A stretch of 64,000 nt of DNA from Faecalibacterium prausnitzii (GTDB taxonomy: Bacteria > Bacillota > Clostridia > Oscillospirales > Ruminococcaceae), in NCBI RefSeq assembly GCF_003287405.1, contig NZ_PRLD01000007.1:62001-126000 (forward strand), in the 5' to 3' direction. The notes beneath the pieces are model-generated. The model was not told the origin of the DNA. It made no database searches and saw only the letters and a list, made by a program, of their open reading frames with translations. Positions 32,031 through 41,003 of this stretch are shown here, piece after piece. The position numbers were made by a program, and so were the translations under genes. How positions within the stretch are numbered: position 1 is the first letter of the stretch; each line of letters starts with the position of its first letter.

Positions 32031-33545
32031 ATGGCTTATTTCTACGAAGAACCCTCCCGCACCTTTGGCGAGTACCTGCTGGTCCCTGGCTATTCCTCTG
32101 CGGAGAATGTGCCTACGGCGGTCAGCCTGAAGACCCCGCTGGTCAAGTACCGCAAGGGACAGGAGGAGTGCCCGCTGCAGATGAATATCCCCATGATCAG
32201 CGCCATCATGCAGTCGGTCTCCGGCGATAAGCTGGCCATTGCACTGGCTCGTCAGGGCGGCGTTTCCTTTATCTATGGCTCTCAGAGCATCGAGAACGAG
32301 GCCGCTATGGTGCGCCGCGTCAAGAGCTTCAAGGCCGGCTATGTGGTGTCCGATTCCAATCTGGCTCCCACTGCCACCCTGCATGACGTGCTGGAGCTGA
32401 AGGCACGCACCGGTCACTCCACCATTGCCATCACTGCCGACGGTACTCCCAATGGCAAGCTGCTGGGCATCGTGGCTTCCCGCGATTACCGCATCAACCA
32501 CACCCCGGACGACGCCTGCGTCACCACCTTTATGACCCCCGTTGAAAAGCTGGTCACTGCTCCGGCCAACACCTCCCTGCACGACTGCAACAACATCATC
32601 TGGGACAACAAGATCAACACCCTGCCGCTGGTGGATGCCGAGGGCAATCTGGTGTATATGGTGTTCCGCAAGGACTACGACTCCCACAAGGCAAACGTCA
32701 ACGAGCTGCTGGATAAGAACAAGAGCTACGTTGTGGGTGCCGGTATCAACACCCGCGACTACGCTCAGCGCGTGCCCGCACTGGTAGAGGCCGGTGTGGA
32801 TGTGCTGTGCATCGACTCCTCCGAGGGCTACTCCGAGTGGCAGAGCCGCACCATCGGCTGGATCCGCGAGCACTACGGCGACACTGTCAAGGTGGGTGCC
32901 GGCAACGTGGTGGACGCCGAGGGCTTCCGCTTCCTCGCTGAGGCTGGTGCAGACTTTGTGAAGATCGGCATCGGCGGCGGCTCCATCTGCATCACCCGCG
33001 AGACCAAGGGCATTGGCCGCGGTCAGGCTACCGCTGTTATCGAGGTTGCCAAGGCACGCGATGAGTACTACAAGGAGACCGGCATCTACGTGCCCATCTG
33101 CTCCGACGGCGGCATCGTCCATGACTACCACATCACCCTCGCGCTGGCTATGGGCGCAGACTTTGTGATGCTGGGCCGCTACTTTGCCCGCTTTGACGAG
33201 AGCCCCACGAACAAGGTGCGCATCAACGGCCAGTATATGAAGGAGTACTGGGGCGAAGGTTCCAACCGTGCCCGCAACTGGCAGCGCTACGATCTGGGCG
33301 GCTCCACCAAGCTGAGCTTTGAGGAGGGCGTGGACAGCTATGTGCCCTACGCAGGCCCTCTGGCGGACGGCGTGCAGACCACCTTGTATAAGGTCAAGAG
33401 CACCATGTGCAACTGCGGCGCTCTGTCCATCCCCGAACTGCAGCAGAAGGCCAAGCTGACCGTTGTTTCCTCCACCTCCATCGTGGAGGGCGGCAGCCAC
33501 GACGTTGTGCTGAAGAACGCCACCCCCAGCATTATGAACGGCTGA
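32031..33545 (+). CDS. guaB: IMP dehydrogenase
   Basis: A 504-residue enzyme that oxidises IMP to XMP with NAD, the first committed step of GMP synthesis. The TIM-barrel starts near residue 1 ([15 protein letters not shown]), with two CBS domains inserted at about residues 110-230 ([13 protein letters not shown]). The barrel then resumes with [32 protein letters not shown]. The catalytic loop is [24 protein letters not shown] near residue 320, with the active cysteine in SICIT. The start at 32031 has AAAAGGAG 7 nt upstream. Its leader carries a long hairpin element that may affect expression. Confidence 0.95.
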   Translation: MAYFYEEPSRTFGEYLLVPGYSSAENVPTAVSLKTPLVKYRKGQEECPLQMNIPMISAIMQSVSGDKLAIALARQGGVSFIYGSQSIENEAAMVRRVKSFKAGYVVSDSNLAPTATLHDVLELKARTGHSTIAITADGTPNGKLLGIVASRDYRINHTPDDACVTTFMTPVEKLVTAPANTSLHDCNNIIWDNKINTLPLVDAEGNLVYMVFRKDYDSHKANVNELLDKNKSYVVGAGINTRDYAQRVPALVEAGVDVLCIDSSEGYSEWQSRTIGWIREHYGDTVKVGAGNVVDAEGFRFLAEAGADFVKIGIGGGSICITRETKGIGRGQATAVIEVAKARDEYYKETGIYVPICSDGGIVHDYHITLALAMGADFVMLGRYFARFDESPTNKVRINGQYMKEYWGEGSNRARNWQRYDLGGSTKLSFEEGVDSYVPYAGPLADGVQTTLYKVKSTMCNCGALSIPELQQKAKLTVVSSTSIVEGGSHDVVLKNATPSIMNG

Positions 33546-33567
33546 GCCTGATTTATTTGTTATAAGC

Positions 33568-33606
33568 GCAGAGACCGCTGCACAGCGTTTGTGCAGCGGT
33601 CTTTTT
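33568..33606 (+). terminator. Terminator of guaB
   Basis: AGACCGCTGCACA / TGTGCAGCGGTCT hairpin followed by TTTTT. Confidence 0.85.
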
Positions 33607-33618
33607 GCGCGAAAATAC

Positions 33619-33647
33619 TTGCACAGGCAGGGAAATCGTGCTATCAT
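33619..33647 (+). promoter_or_regulatory. Promoter of pncB
   Basis: TTGCAC (33619-33624), 17-bp spacer, TATCAT (33642-33647). A CATGATAG-type inverted repeat (TATCATGATAGAA / TCTGTCATGACAG) overlaps the start site and may be an operator. Confidence 0.6.
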
Positions 33648-33758
33648 GATAGAAACGCTCTGTCATGACAGGGCGGCAGATCCCCCTGCCGGGCAAGCGG
33701 CAGGCGGCGCGCAGTAGGGAAGAGCTGACGCCGGGTATAAATAGAGAGGAAAACATTC

Positions 33759-35276
33759 ATGAACGAGATCAAGGTTGAGCCTTATATCCCCGATGAGGAC
33801 TACGATAACCCCGCGATGGTGGTGGACTTTTACGAATTCACCATGGCAAACTGCCTGTTCCTGCATGGTTTTAAGGATACCACGCTGGTGTTTGATATGT
33901 TCTTCCGTAAAAACCCGGATAATCAGGGCTATTCCATCAGCGCAGGCCAGCGCAAGCTGACCCGCTTTTTGCTGGACTATCACTTCAATGAGCAGGACAT
34001 CCACTGGCTGCGCACCAAGGGCATGAGCGAGGAGTTCTGCGAGTATCTGCGCACCTACAAGTGGCAGGGCGATATGTACGCCCTGCCCGAAGGCACGGTC
34101 TGCTACCCCCATGTACAGATGGTGCGCATCGAGTGCGATCTGGTAGGCGCGATCCTCATCGAGACCTACCTGCTGCAGACCATGAACTTCCATAGCCTGA
34201 TCGCCACCAAGGCCACCCGCGTTACCGGCCTGAACACCCACACCCCTCGCAGCGTCATGGAGTTCGGCACCCGCCGCGCACAGGGCGAGAGCGCTGGTAA
34301 CGATGGTGCTTACGCAGCAGTGCTGGGCGGCTGCATCGGCACGGCCAACTGTCTGGCCGAGATGAAGTTCGGCGCAGAGGTCAAGGCCGTGGGCACCGTG
34401 GCGCACAGCTTTATCGAGTTTTTCCCCACCGAGTTCGATGCGTTCAAGGCCTTTGCTGATACCTACCCGGATTCGGTCAGCCTGCTGCTGGATACCTATA
34501 ATATTATGGAAAGCGGCCTGCCCAACCTGATCAAGCTGGACGATTATCTCATTGAGAAATATCCCAACGATCCCAACCGCCGTGTTAAGAGCGCCCGCAT
34601 CGACTCTGGTGACCTTGCCCGCGGCTCCAAGCGGCTGCGCAAGGCACTGGATGCCGCCGGCAAGCCCTACATCAAGCTGGTGGCCTCCAACGGTCTGGAC
34701 GAGAAAAAGATCGCCAACATGGAGCTGTACGAGCACGCACACTTCGACTCCTACGGCGTGGGCGAAAACCTCATCACCTCTGCCTCCGACCCCGTGTTCG
34801 GCGGCGTGTACAAGCTGGTGGCGGTGAAAAAGCCGGACGGCAGCTACACCCCCAAGATGAAGTGCTCGGACTCCGCCAGCAAGGCCATCATCCCGGGCAA
34901 AAAGATGCCGTGGCGTCTGTACGACGAAAACGGTCAGGCGCAGTGTGACCTGATTGCCATGGACGGCGAGGTCATCGAGGCCGGTAAGCCGGTCACCATG
35001 GTCAATCTGGACTCAGACGCCATCGAGCGCACCATCACCTTTACCCCCACCGCTGTGCGTCCGCTGCTGGTGCCGCATATTCTGGGCGGTAAGCTGGCCA
35101 TTGAACTGCCCTCTATTGCGGAGAAGAAAGCCTATATTGCAAAGCAGCTCACCGAGGAAACTTGGGAGAGCGAGCTGCGTCTGGAGTGCCCCCACAAGCA
35201 CTACGTCAATATGACCCCCGCAGTGGCCGAGTGCCGCTCCCGGATGTACGCCGAGCTGCACGGCGGCAAGGTGTAA
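33759..35276 (+). CDS. pncB: Nicotinate phosphoribosyltransferase
   Basis: A 505-residue enzyme that joins nicotinate to PRPP (with ATP) to make nicotinate mononucleotide for NAD salvage. It has the N-terminal MVVDFYEFTMANCLF substrate segment, FDMFFRKNPDNQGYSISAG, the ATKATRVTG and EFGTRRAQ blocks near residues 150-175, and GTVAHSFIEFFP with the phosphorylated-histidine region near 215. ARIDSGDLARGSKRLRKAL then marks the PRPP site near 285. The length matches the long Firmicutes form. It has its own promoter and an AGAGAGG ribosome site. Confidence 0.94.
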   Translation: MNEIKVEPYIPDEDYDNPAMVVDFYEFTMANCLFLHGFKDTTLVFDMFFRKNPDNQGYSISAGQRKLTRFLLDYHFNEQDIHWLRTKGMSEEFCEYLRTYKWQGDMYALPEGTVCYPHVQMVRIECDLVGAILIETYLLQTMNFHSLIATKATRVTGLNTHTPRSVMEFGTRRAQGESAGNDGAYAAVLGGCIGTANCLAEMKFGAEVKAVGTVAHSFIEFFPTEFDAFKAFADTYPDSVSLLLDTYNIMESGLPNLIKLDDYLIEKYPNDPNRRVKSARIDSGDLARGSKRLRKALDAAGKPYIKLVASNGLDEKKIANMELYEHAHFDSYGVGENLITSASDPVFGGVYKLVAVKKPDGSYTPKMKCSDSASKAIIPGKKMPWRLYDENGQAQCDLIAMDGEVIEAGKPVTMVNLDSDAIERTITFTPTAVRPLLVPHILGGKLAIELPSIAEKKAYIAKQLTEETWESELRLECPHKHYVNMTPAVAECRSRMYAELHGGKV

Positions 35277-35300
35277 GCAGCACCGAATAAGCGGTTTTTC

Positions 35301-35329
35301 TTGACAAAGTACGGAAACTATTGTATCAT
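35301..35329 (+). promoter_or_regulatory. Promoter of tRNA-Leu
   Basis: TTGACA (35301-35306), 17-bp spacer, TATCAT (35324-35329), about 125 bp before the tRNA. Confidence 0.7.
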
Positions 35330-35456
35330 AAATATCGCTGAATTTCATGTTACTTCAAGTGACGGCAAGTCATTTGGATGACATTTTACCTCACACCTGT
35401 TATTCCCGGTTCCCTCCCAAGCCAGAGGGCAGCAGGGCTTTGTAAGCCGGGTTTGC

Positions 35457-35540
35457 GCCGCTGTGGTGAAATTGGCAGACACGAGGGACTTAAAATCCCT
35501 TTCTGGAGACAGAGTACGGGTTCGACCCCCGTCGGCGGCA
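35457..35540 (+). tRNA. tRNA-Leu (anticodon TAA), island integration site
   Basis: An 84-nt class II tRNA: acceptor GCCGCTG pairs with CGGCGGC, the anticodon stem AGGGA/TCCCT carries loop CTTAAAA (anticodon TAA), and there is a long variable arm (TTCTGGAGACAGAG region) and T-arm CGGGTTCGACCCCCG. CCA is not encoded. Its 3' part (35473-35522) is exactly repeated at 59383-59432, so it is the integration target of the island to its right. Confidence 0.94.
35473..35522 (+). repeat. Left 50-bp attachment-site repeat
   Basis: The anticodon, variable-arm and early T-arm part of tRNA-Leu, identical to 59383-59432; the likely attL core. Confidence 0.8.
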
Positions 35541-35549
35541 TCGGAAAGC

Positions 35550-35592
35550 CTAGAATTATTCGTTGATTCGAATGATTTTAGGCTTTTTCTTT
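35550..35592 (+). terminator. Terminator of tRNA-Leu
   Basis: AAAGCCTAGAATTATTCG / CGAATGATTTTAGGCTTT hairpin followed by a T-run. Confidence 0.8.
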
Positions 35593-35661
35593 TTGTTCCA
35601 TTTTCTGGAAGTGTTGAGCGGGCGAGAGGGATTTTTCGCGAAAAAAGGAGGAGTCTCTCTC

Positions 35662-36369
35662 GTGCGTAACCGTGATTTAAGACCCGCTGCCAAGGCAAAT
35701 CCCACCATCCAACAGGCCTTTGAAAGGTTCCAAAAGTACAACCGGCTCAAGAACCTCTCCCAAGGCTCGCTCGACTTCTATGCCGCAAAAGGTAGGAGCT
35801 TCTTTCGGTTTCTGGGGGATACAGAACAGCCCATCCATACCATCACAGAGGAAACGGTGGAGGATTATATCTTCTATATGAAGGACCAGCAGCTCCACGA
35901 TACGACCATCAATACGAACCTCCGCATGGTGCGTGCGTTTTTGTACTGGTGCATGGAAAAAGGCTATCTGGAAAAGTATCCCATTCGACTGGTGCGTGCC
36001 GATGATCCGATCAAGGAACCCTATACCACCGACGAGCTGCAGAAGCTGCTGAAGGAACCGGACTGCAAGACCTGCTCCTTTGCCGAATACCGCAACTGGG
36101 TCATTGTCAACTTCCTGCTTGGTACCGGCTGCCGTGCGTCCACGCTGCTCAACCTGCAGATCGGAGATTTGGACCTTTCTGCCGGGACAGTATTTTTCCG
36201 CCACATGAAGGCGCGTAATCAGCAGATCGTACCGCTCTCCAAGGCACTGGTCAGGATCATGGAGGAGTATCTGGAGCATCGCAGCGGCGACCCTACAGCC
36301 TGCAAAACAGTACATCACAGATCTTGTTGGCGAGGATTACAAGAACTGGCATGGGATCGTGGTGCTTGA
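35662..36369 (+). pseudogene. Truncated tyrosine recombinase (integrase)
   Basis: The 5' two thirds of a phage/ICE-type tyrosine integrase. It begins at GTG 35662 with AAGGAGGAG, and holds the core-binding SAM-like domain (residues about 10-100) and the start of the catalytic domain with the first active arginine in GTGCRASTLL near residue 160. The HxxR motif and the nucleophilic tyrosine are missing: around 36290 the homology stops and the sequence continues out of frame into a helicase coding region. This is a deletion fusion, so the enzyme cannot recombine DNA. Its position beside tRNA-Leu marks it as the island's former integrase. Confidence 0.85.
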
Positions 36370-37860
36370 TGCGGGCACGAACTCCGGCAAGACCTATTTT
36401 ATTCTGAAGACATTGCTGCCGTGGGCATATGAACATCGTAAGCGTATCCTGATCCTGTGCAATCGCGAAGCTCTGCGCAACCAGATCGAGCGCGATGTGA
36501 ACCGTTTGGGGAGTATAGAGGTATCCTACGAGGACTATGATCCCGCGCTTGGAGGAATTGTTGACAAAACCGCCATAGATAACAAGTATGAGCACACCAT
36601 CTGTGTTGAAACATACCAGTGGCTGGAAACCTTCCTGCAAAGGAATGAAGATGCCGCCAAAACTTATCTGAGATCGTTTGATTGTATCGTGTCAGACGAG
36701 TATCACTACATGGTAACAGATGCCAGCTTCAACGATCATGTGGATGCAAGCTATGAGGCTATTAAAGAGCTTTGGACAACGAAGACCTGTATCTTTATGA
36801 GCGCTACCGCCCGCCCCTTCTTTGACTATTGGGAGCTGCGGAATATGATCCCGGAGGGACAGCACTATCGTCTGCCGATGGATTATCGGTTTGTGTCAAG
36901 CGTGAAATTCTTTTACCGTGACGATGACGAATTGGATATCATCCGCCGGGTACAGCCGGGAGAAAAGATCCTCGTTTTTGTGAATACCATCGCCAAGCTA
37001 CGAAAACTGCGGGACACTCTGAAAGCAGATGGTATAGAGGATGTGGTGTGCCTGTGCTCCAAATACCGTCAGGAAGCGGAGGAATTTGACAAACTGGATG
37101 ATGTGCTCGTGGGCAATGTTCTGCAGCATCAGGTTACACTGACCACAACGACCCTCTATAATGGTGTGGATATGAAAGACCGTGCGCTGAAATATATTGT
37201 CAGTGAACTGTGGAACCCGCTCGTTAATGCGCAGATCCTTGGCCGCAAACGTCCCTTGGATGAGGGGGATACCTGCGCGGTATATTTGCTGCATTACCCC
37301 AAAGAACGTCTGGAAGGAGAACTTAAAAAATCGAGAAGTATCAGCTGGAACCGGTCAAGGCATATCGAAAATGGTTTGATGATAGGAAGGCATGGAAGGC
37401 ATACCTGCATCAGCCTGAAACAGTGGAAATACTGAAAAAAAGCCATACAGTCGTTCTGGACCCACGGGAAGGTGAATACTGCTGGCGGAAGCGTGCGACC
37501 TTGCAGGCTCGTGTAGAACGTGTTTTCCTGCTGCAAATGCTCGAACAGGGGTATCAGACAGAGCTGCTGAAAAAAATCGATGAAAGCCTGCTTGCAAAAG
37601 TAGAGCGCCTTGACCCGCCGCTGCTGCTTGCATATCTGGATGCCCATCTGAATGAGGAACGCTACTATGAAGACTGGCAGAAGATCTTCTTTGAGCTGGG
37701 GCACATCTACAACAAGGCAGATGGACACGCTGAAAAATCGTTGCCAAGCTATACCTTTGCACGTCAATGGCTGCAGCACTATGGATATGATTTACAGAAG
37801 AGACGTGTAACAAGTGGAGAACTGCGAAATAAGAACGTTTGGTGGGTCACAAAGCAGTAA
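36296..37860 (+). pseudogene. DEAD/DEAH-type superfamily 2 helicase, 5'-truncated and frameshifted
   Basis: Sequence in the frame of 36296 reads into Walker A VLDAGTNSGKTYF, then a DEYH box (SDEYHY) near 36700, the SAT motif MSATARPFF near 36800 and motif VI QILGRKRPLDEG near 37240. The true N-terminus was lost in the deletion that removed the integrase end. At the A6 run 37326-37331 the frame changes: the -1 frame continues EKYQLEPVKAYRKWFDDRK and on to the stop at 37858-37860, giving a sensible C-terminal domain. Either an inactivating indel or, less likely, frameshifting on the A-run explains this. Probably a replication or transfer helicase of the former element. Confidence 0.75.
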
Positions 37861-38631
37861 AATGCGCACAAAATTCACTATACTATATAGCAAAGTGAAA
37901 AATATGCGCACCAAGACCGCTTCTTGATTGACTTTATTTGTTTTTTTTTTGCGTGGTTGTGTTGGCCGAGTGCTTCTTGAACGGCCGAAGCATGAGGACG
38001 GGACAGAAACGCTCGGTTAACATGATCACGCCAACGTAAATCTTGACTAAGCGAACCTGTGAGCTTTTTCAAGATTGGAGTTGATCTAAATGGTATGAGC
38101 GCCAGCGAATACCTTCCTCTTTATCAATCCTTCACCAATAGGACGCATATCAGAAATGGGCGACGATTTGATCAGAGTGAAATATCTCAAATAGTTGAGA
38201 AAAACATCTGTTGCGGTGTGATTCTGTCTGGAAATGTATGTGGGTACCTCAATTTGTCAATTATTTATATTCTAGTAAGTGTCTGCCCGGCGGATGGTAT
38301 CACAAGCCGTTGTCCTATCTGGATTGATGCGATTAAAAAATGAATTTCAAAATATGGCGCGTTACCGTATAATGCGAGGGCGTCTATGTGGTGGACACCG
38401 TTTTGTGGCGGAATTTTAGGCTGCAAAAAAGGGGTACTTAAATTGATTGCCCCTGAAAGCGAATCATGAGAGTACCGTGTGTGACTTCCTACCTCAATTA
38501 CCAAATTGGTAATCGAGTTCAATGGGTCAAGACATGCTTTGTTGCGCTGATATAATGGTCATGGCTGCTCTCCTTTAAATAATGGGCGTCCTCTCACAGC
38601 CCGGCGAATCTCTGTCTTTACGGGTGCATTT
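37861..38631. other. Degraded intergenic region, possible insertion-sequence debris
   Basis: A 771-bp stretch without a supported gene. It contains a T10 run (37941-37950), a hairpin TTCAC/GTGAA near 37876-37903, a short plus-strand ORF to 38343 with no recognisable family, and a minus-strand reading from 38522. The latter is preceded by an AGGAGA ribosome site and a start ATGACCATTATATCAGCG near 38563 that stops after 11 codons. This looks like the decayed beginning of an IS66-type accessory ORF, but that identification is weak. Confidence 0.35.
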
Positions 38632-38916
38632 TTAAACAACGTCAAGGGTAATGGTGCCGCTCTCTTTGGTGATGATCTCATACTTGGTGGACTGGATATC
38701 TCGCAATACCAGCTTTTCAATACTCAGGATGCTGGCAAGGGGGATGGAAAGCATGGTGTGTCCGGCCATGAAATGCAGCTCTGACTTGTTCCGGTGTGTA
38801 TGCAGCTGGATGTCTTGAAATGCGATGTCTGCCCCGATAAAGACGGCGCACCCACTGGCTTTGCACTCGGACGTCTCGGCAAGAAAGGTGTCAATAGCGA
38901 TTTTATAAGTATCCAT
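38632..38916 (-). CDS. Small hypothetical protein
   Basis: A 94-residue protein with no recognised family. A consensus AGGAGG ribosome site lies 6 nt before the ATG at 38916, which is the main reason to accept it. The sequence alternates strands and polar turns (GADIAFQDIQLHTH, SELHFMAGHTMLSIPLASILSIEKLVL, TKYEIITKESGTITLDV), suggesting an all-beta, PH-like or LytTR-adjacent fold with a hydrophobic middle. It is on the strand opposite to the surrounding island genes and flanked by debris. It may be a surviving passenger gene of an earlier insertion. Confidence 0.55.
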   Translation of the reverse strand: MDTYKIAIDTFLAETSECKASGCAVFIGADIAFQDIQLHTHRNKSELHFMAGHTMLSIPLASILSIEKLVLRDIQSTKYEIITKESGTITLDVV

Positions 38917-39603
38917 GAGGAGCCTCCTGTAATTTTATAACTGCACTCTCCAGCGCCTTGGACAACTATATGACCACACATTTTGTCCATCGATGATTTC
39001 ATCTGGAGCTTTCATGCGAAACTGGGCAATGTGCAAAAAAGTTCTGGCTGAATCGCATTTTTTTCTAAAGCATGGATGGATACATTTCCTCGGATTTCTA
39101 TTGATTCCCAGATATAACCATGATAGAATAATAAGAGAATTCAGACGGCCACGTAGAAGAACTGGTATCCTCTGTTTTGTGATGGAAGGATACGCCTTGA
39201 TTGCGGTAAGGAGGTGAATCCAGTGGGCTTATGTCTGTTTGCGAACAATCATGTGATAGATCATGAGGAAACCCGAATGATAGATCAAAATAAAAAGCCC
39301 ACTGCTGTTTCCCTTGCTGGCGTGATGCGCAAAGGTGAAAATGAAGTGGGCTTGTTGAGGTTCTACAAAAATGTGAAATATTGCATACTGGAAGCATTGC
39401 ACACGCGGCGCTTGAGCTGCAGCATGACGTTCTGGTTTTCATTACGGCCACATTGCATTTGAAATGACCTTGGGCGAAGCTGTCGTCCGAGGGTTTTTGC
39501 TTGCCCGGAGATCAGGAATAACGGTCTGCCGGTTTTAGGAAAAGAGGAACGGTTATCTAAAAGGAAGGTGCTTGCCGGAACGGTGTGAGTTAAAGAGATT
39601 ACT
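38917..39603. other. Non-coding or degraded region before the exopolysaccharide leader
   Basis: About 690 bp. A consensus AAGGAGGTG at 39209-39216 is followed by GTG 39223 and an 80-codon reading, and CAGTGGGCTT (39221-39230) has an inverted copy near 39296 and a direct partial copy near 39346, so this may be a structured transcript rather than a gene. A short reading ending GITVCRF near 39540 resembles a C-terminal gene fragment. I see no convincing complete gene. Confidence 0.35.
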
Positions 39604-39700
39604 TTATAGAAGTTTGCGTTTTAAATGTCCAAGCAACATCCGCAAACTGCATATCGCAAATAAGCCGTGTTGATAGGCACTATTTCTGAAAATTGCGATA
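39604..39700 (+). promoter_or_regulatory. Conserved two-hairpin leader element, exopolysaccharide copy
   Basis: About 97 nt that match 60755-60850 (opposite strand) with only a handful of differences. Hairpin 1 pairs GTTTGCG (39612-39618) with CGCAAAC; hairpin 2 pairs TATCGCAA with TTGCGATA (ending 39700), with inner AAATA/TATTT and GCC/GGC. It ends 52 nt before the sugar-transferase start. Position and orientation relative to the gene are the same in both copies, so it is probably a leader RNA element, for example a target for processive antitermination. Confidence 0.7.
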
Positions 39701-39752
39701 AAACGAATAACGATAAGAAGTGCATAGAAAAGGATTTATGTGAGGAGAAAAA

Positions 39753-40427
39753 ATGGCTACGAATACTGTCGGAATCGATAAGGAAGTTGAAGTTAACCGC
39801 AAGGAAAATCTGCGCGACCATCGCCTGTACTGGATCGGGCGGCGGACGCAGGATGTAATTTTGTCGTCTCTGGCGTTGGTGGTGTTGTCGCCGGTCATGC
39901 TGGCTACGGCTATCGCAATTGTGGTGGACGACCCGTCTGCTGGTCCTGTTTTCAGTCAGGAGCGCATCGGCCGCAACGGTAAGCCCTTTAAGTTCTATAA
40001 GTTCCGCTCCATGTGCCCCAATGCAGAGGCAAAACTGGACGACCTGCTAGACCAGAACGAAATGGATGGTCCCGTGTTCAAGATCAAGGACGACCCCCGC
40101 ATTACCCGTGTGGGCAAGTTTATCCGCAAGACCAGTATCGATGAGCTGCCGCAGCTGTGGAATATCCTGAAGGGCGATATGAGCATCGTTGGCCCCCGCC
40201 CGGCGCTTCCCCGCGAGGTGGAGCAGTACGGCGACTACGAAAAGCAGCGCCTGTATGTGACTCCCGGCCTGAGCTGCTATTGGCAGATCGCCCCGCACCG
40301 CAACGACCTTTCTTTTGAAGAGTGGATGGATCTGGACGTGAAGTATGTGAAGGAGCGCAGTTTCTGGGTCGATTGGAAGATTATTTTTAAGACCTTCAAG
40401 GTGTGTCTGCTGGGGCATGGGGAGTAA
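39753..40427 (+). CDS. Undecaprenyl-phosphate sugar-1-phosphate transferase (initiating)
   Basis: A 224-residue membrane-associated enzyme that starts repeat-unit assembly by moving a sugar phosphate onto undecaprenyl phosphate. One hydrophobic segment at residues about 33-55 (VILSSLALVVLSPVMLATAIAIVV) is followed by the conserved cytosolic core: FSQERIGRNGKPFKFYKFRSM near 68-88, DPRITRVGKFIRKTSIDELPQLWNILKGDMSIVGPRP near 115-150, and the terminal PGLSCYWQI. A GAGGAG site is ideal. GC content is still high here, unlike the genes downstream. It is preceded by the conserved leader element, making it the likely first gene of the polysaccharide locus. Confidence 0.93.
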   Translation: MATNTVGIDKEVEVNRKENLRDHRLYWIGRRTQDVILSSLALVVLSPVMLATAIAIVVDDPSAGPVFSQERIGRNGKPFKFYKFRSMCPNAEAKLDDLLDQNEMDGPVFKIKDDPRITRVGKFIRKTSIDELPQLWNILKGDMSIVGPRPALPREVEQYGDYEKQRLYVTPGLSCYWQIAPHRNDLSFEEWMDLDVKYVKERSFWVDWKIIFKTFKVCLLGHGE

Positions 40428-40465
40428 AAAAATAGTACATGGAAGGATAACGGTTGGAAAGACGA

Positions 40466-40710
40466 GATGGAAAAAGACCTTAGAATTGCGGTGTTTGGAC
40501 AGAAGCGGTTGTCAAGAGAGGGCGGCGTGGAGATCGTTGTATAGGAGCTGTGCACGCGGATGGCGCAGCAAGGCTGTCAGGTGGGTGACCTGCTACAACC
40601 GGTCGGGGCACCATGTGAGCGGTGCGGAGTATGACAGTACCGATAGCACAAACTATGAGGGAATTCGGCAGAAGTACGTTCCGACGATAGAGAAAAAAGG
40701 GGCTAGAGAT
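40466..40710 (+). pseudogene. Remnant of a DUF1972-type glycosyltransferase
   Basis: From ATG 40466 the reading EKDLRIAVFGQKRLSREGG matches the N-terminus of DUF1972/Cps2T-like rhamnosyltransferases. It hits an in-frame TAG near 40538, continues ELCTRMAQQGCQV, then jumps frame to VTCYNRSGHHVSGAEYD and YEGIRQKYVPTIEKKG before ending. So it has at least one stop and one frameshift, and only the first quarter of the gene survives. The intact related gene 41004-42236 may have replaced it. Confidence 0.75.
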
Positions 40711-41003
40711 ATAATAGGGTCAACCAAGAGAACCTACGATAATTAAAGGGTTTTGACGGCTTGAGTTGTCCTTCAAATGTTTTATTTGTTGAAAAACTGC
40801 AAGAAGCGGAAAATCCTGGGGGTTATATGTAGGAGGCTTTTGGAAGCTCTGTTTTGACCCACAAAAAGGAGCAACAAATAAAGATTGAAGGAGAGTTCAA
40901 GCCTACGGTGGATTGCCTTTGTGCGACCCGCCGTAGGTTTGTTTTTATCCATAAGGGAATAGATGCAACATTAGCGATAAAAATGTGAGGATGGAATAGA
41001 GGA
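40711..41003. other. Intergenic region with a transcription terminator
   Basis: After the pseudogene, a ribosome-site-like GTAGGAGG occurs near 40831 without an ORF. CCTACGG and CCGTAGG (40902-40939) form a terminator hairpin followed by GTTTTT. The glycosyltransferase cluster begins beyond it, so it must either have its own promoter or depend on read-through. Confidence 0.6.
40898..40947 (+). terminator. Terminator inside the exopolysaccharide locus
   Basis: AAGCCTACGG(TGG) ... (CCG)CCGTAGGTTT hairpin followed by GTTTTTAT, upstream of the main cluster; a possible site for antitermination control. Confidence 0.7.

Noticed and set aside
31789-32230. Small ORFs on both strands beginning MYL near 31850
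   Set aside because: They look alike only because the DNA is a long palindrome; neither has a proper ribosome site, and the plus-strand one runs into guaB out of frame.
39098-39462. Small ORFs on both strands upstream of the exopolysaccharide locus
   Set aside because: No family resemblance. The plus-strand reading does have a good ribosome site, but it overlaps inverted and direct repeat segments, so I describe the region as undecided rather than annotate a gene.
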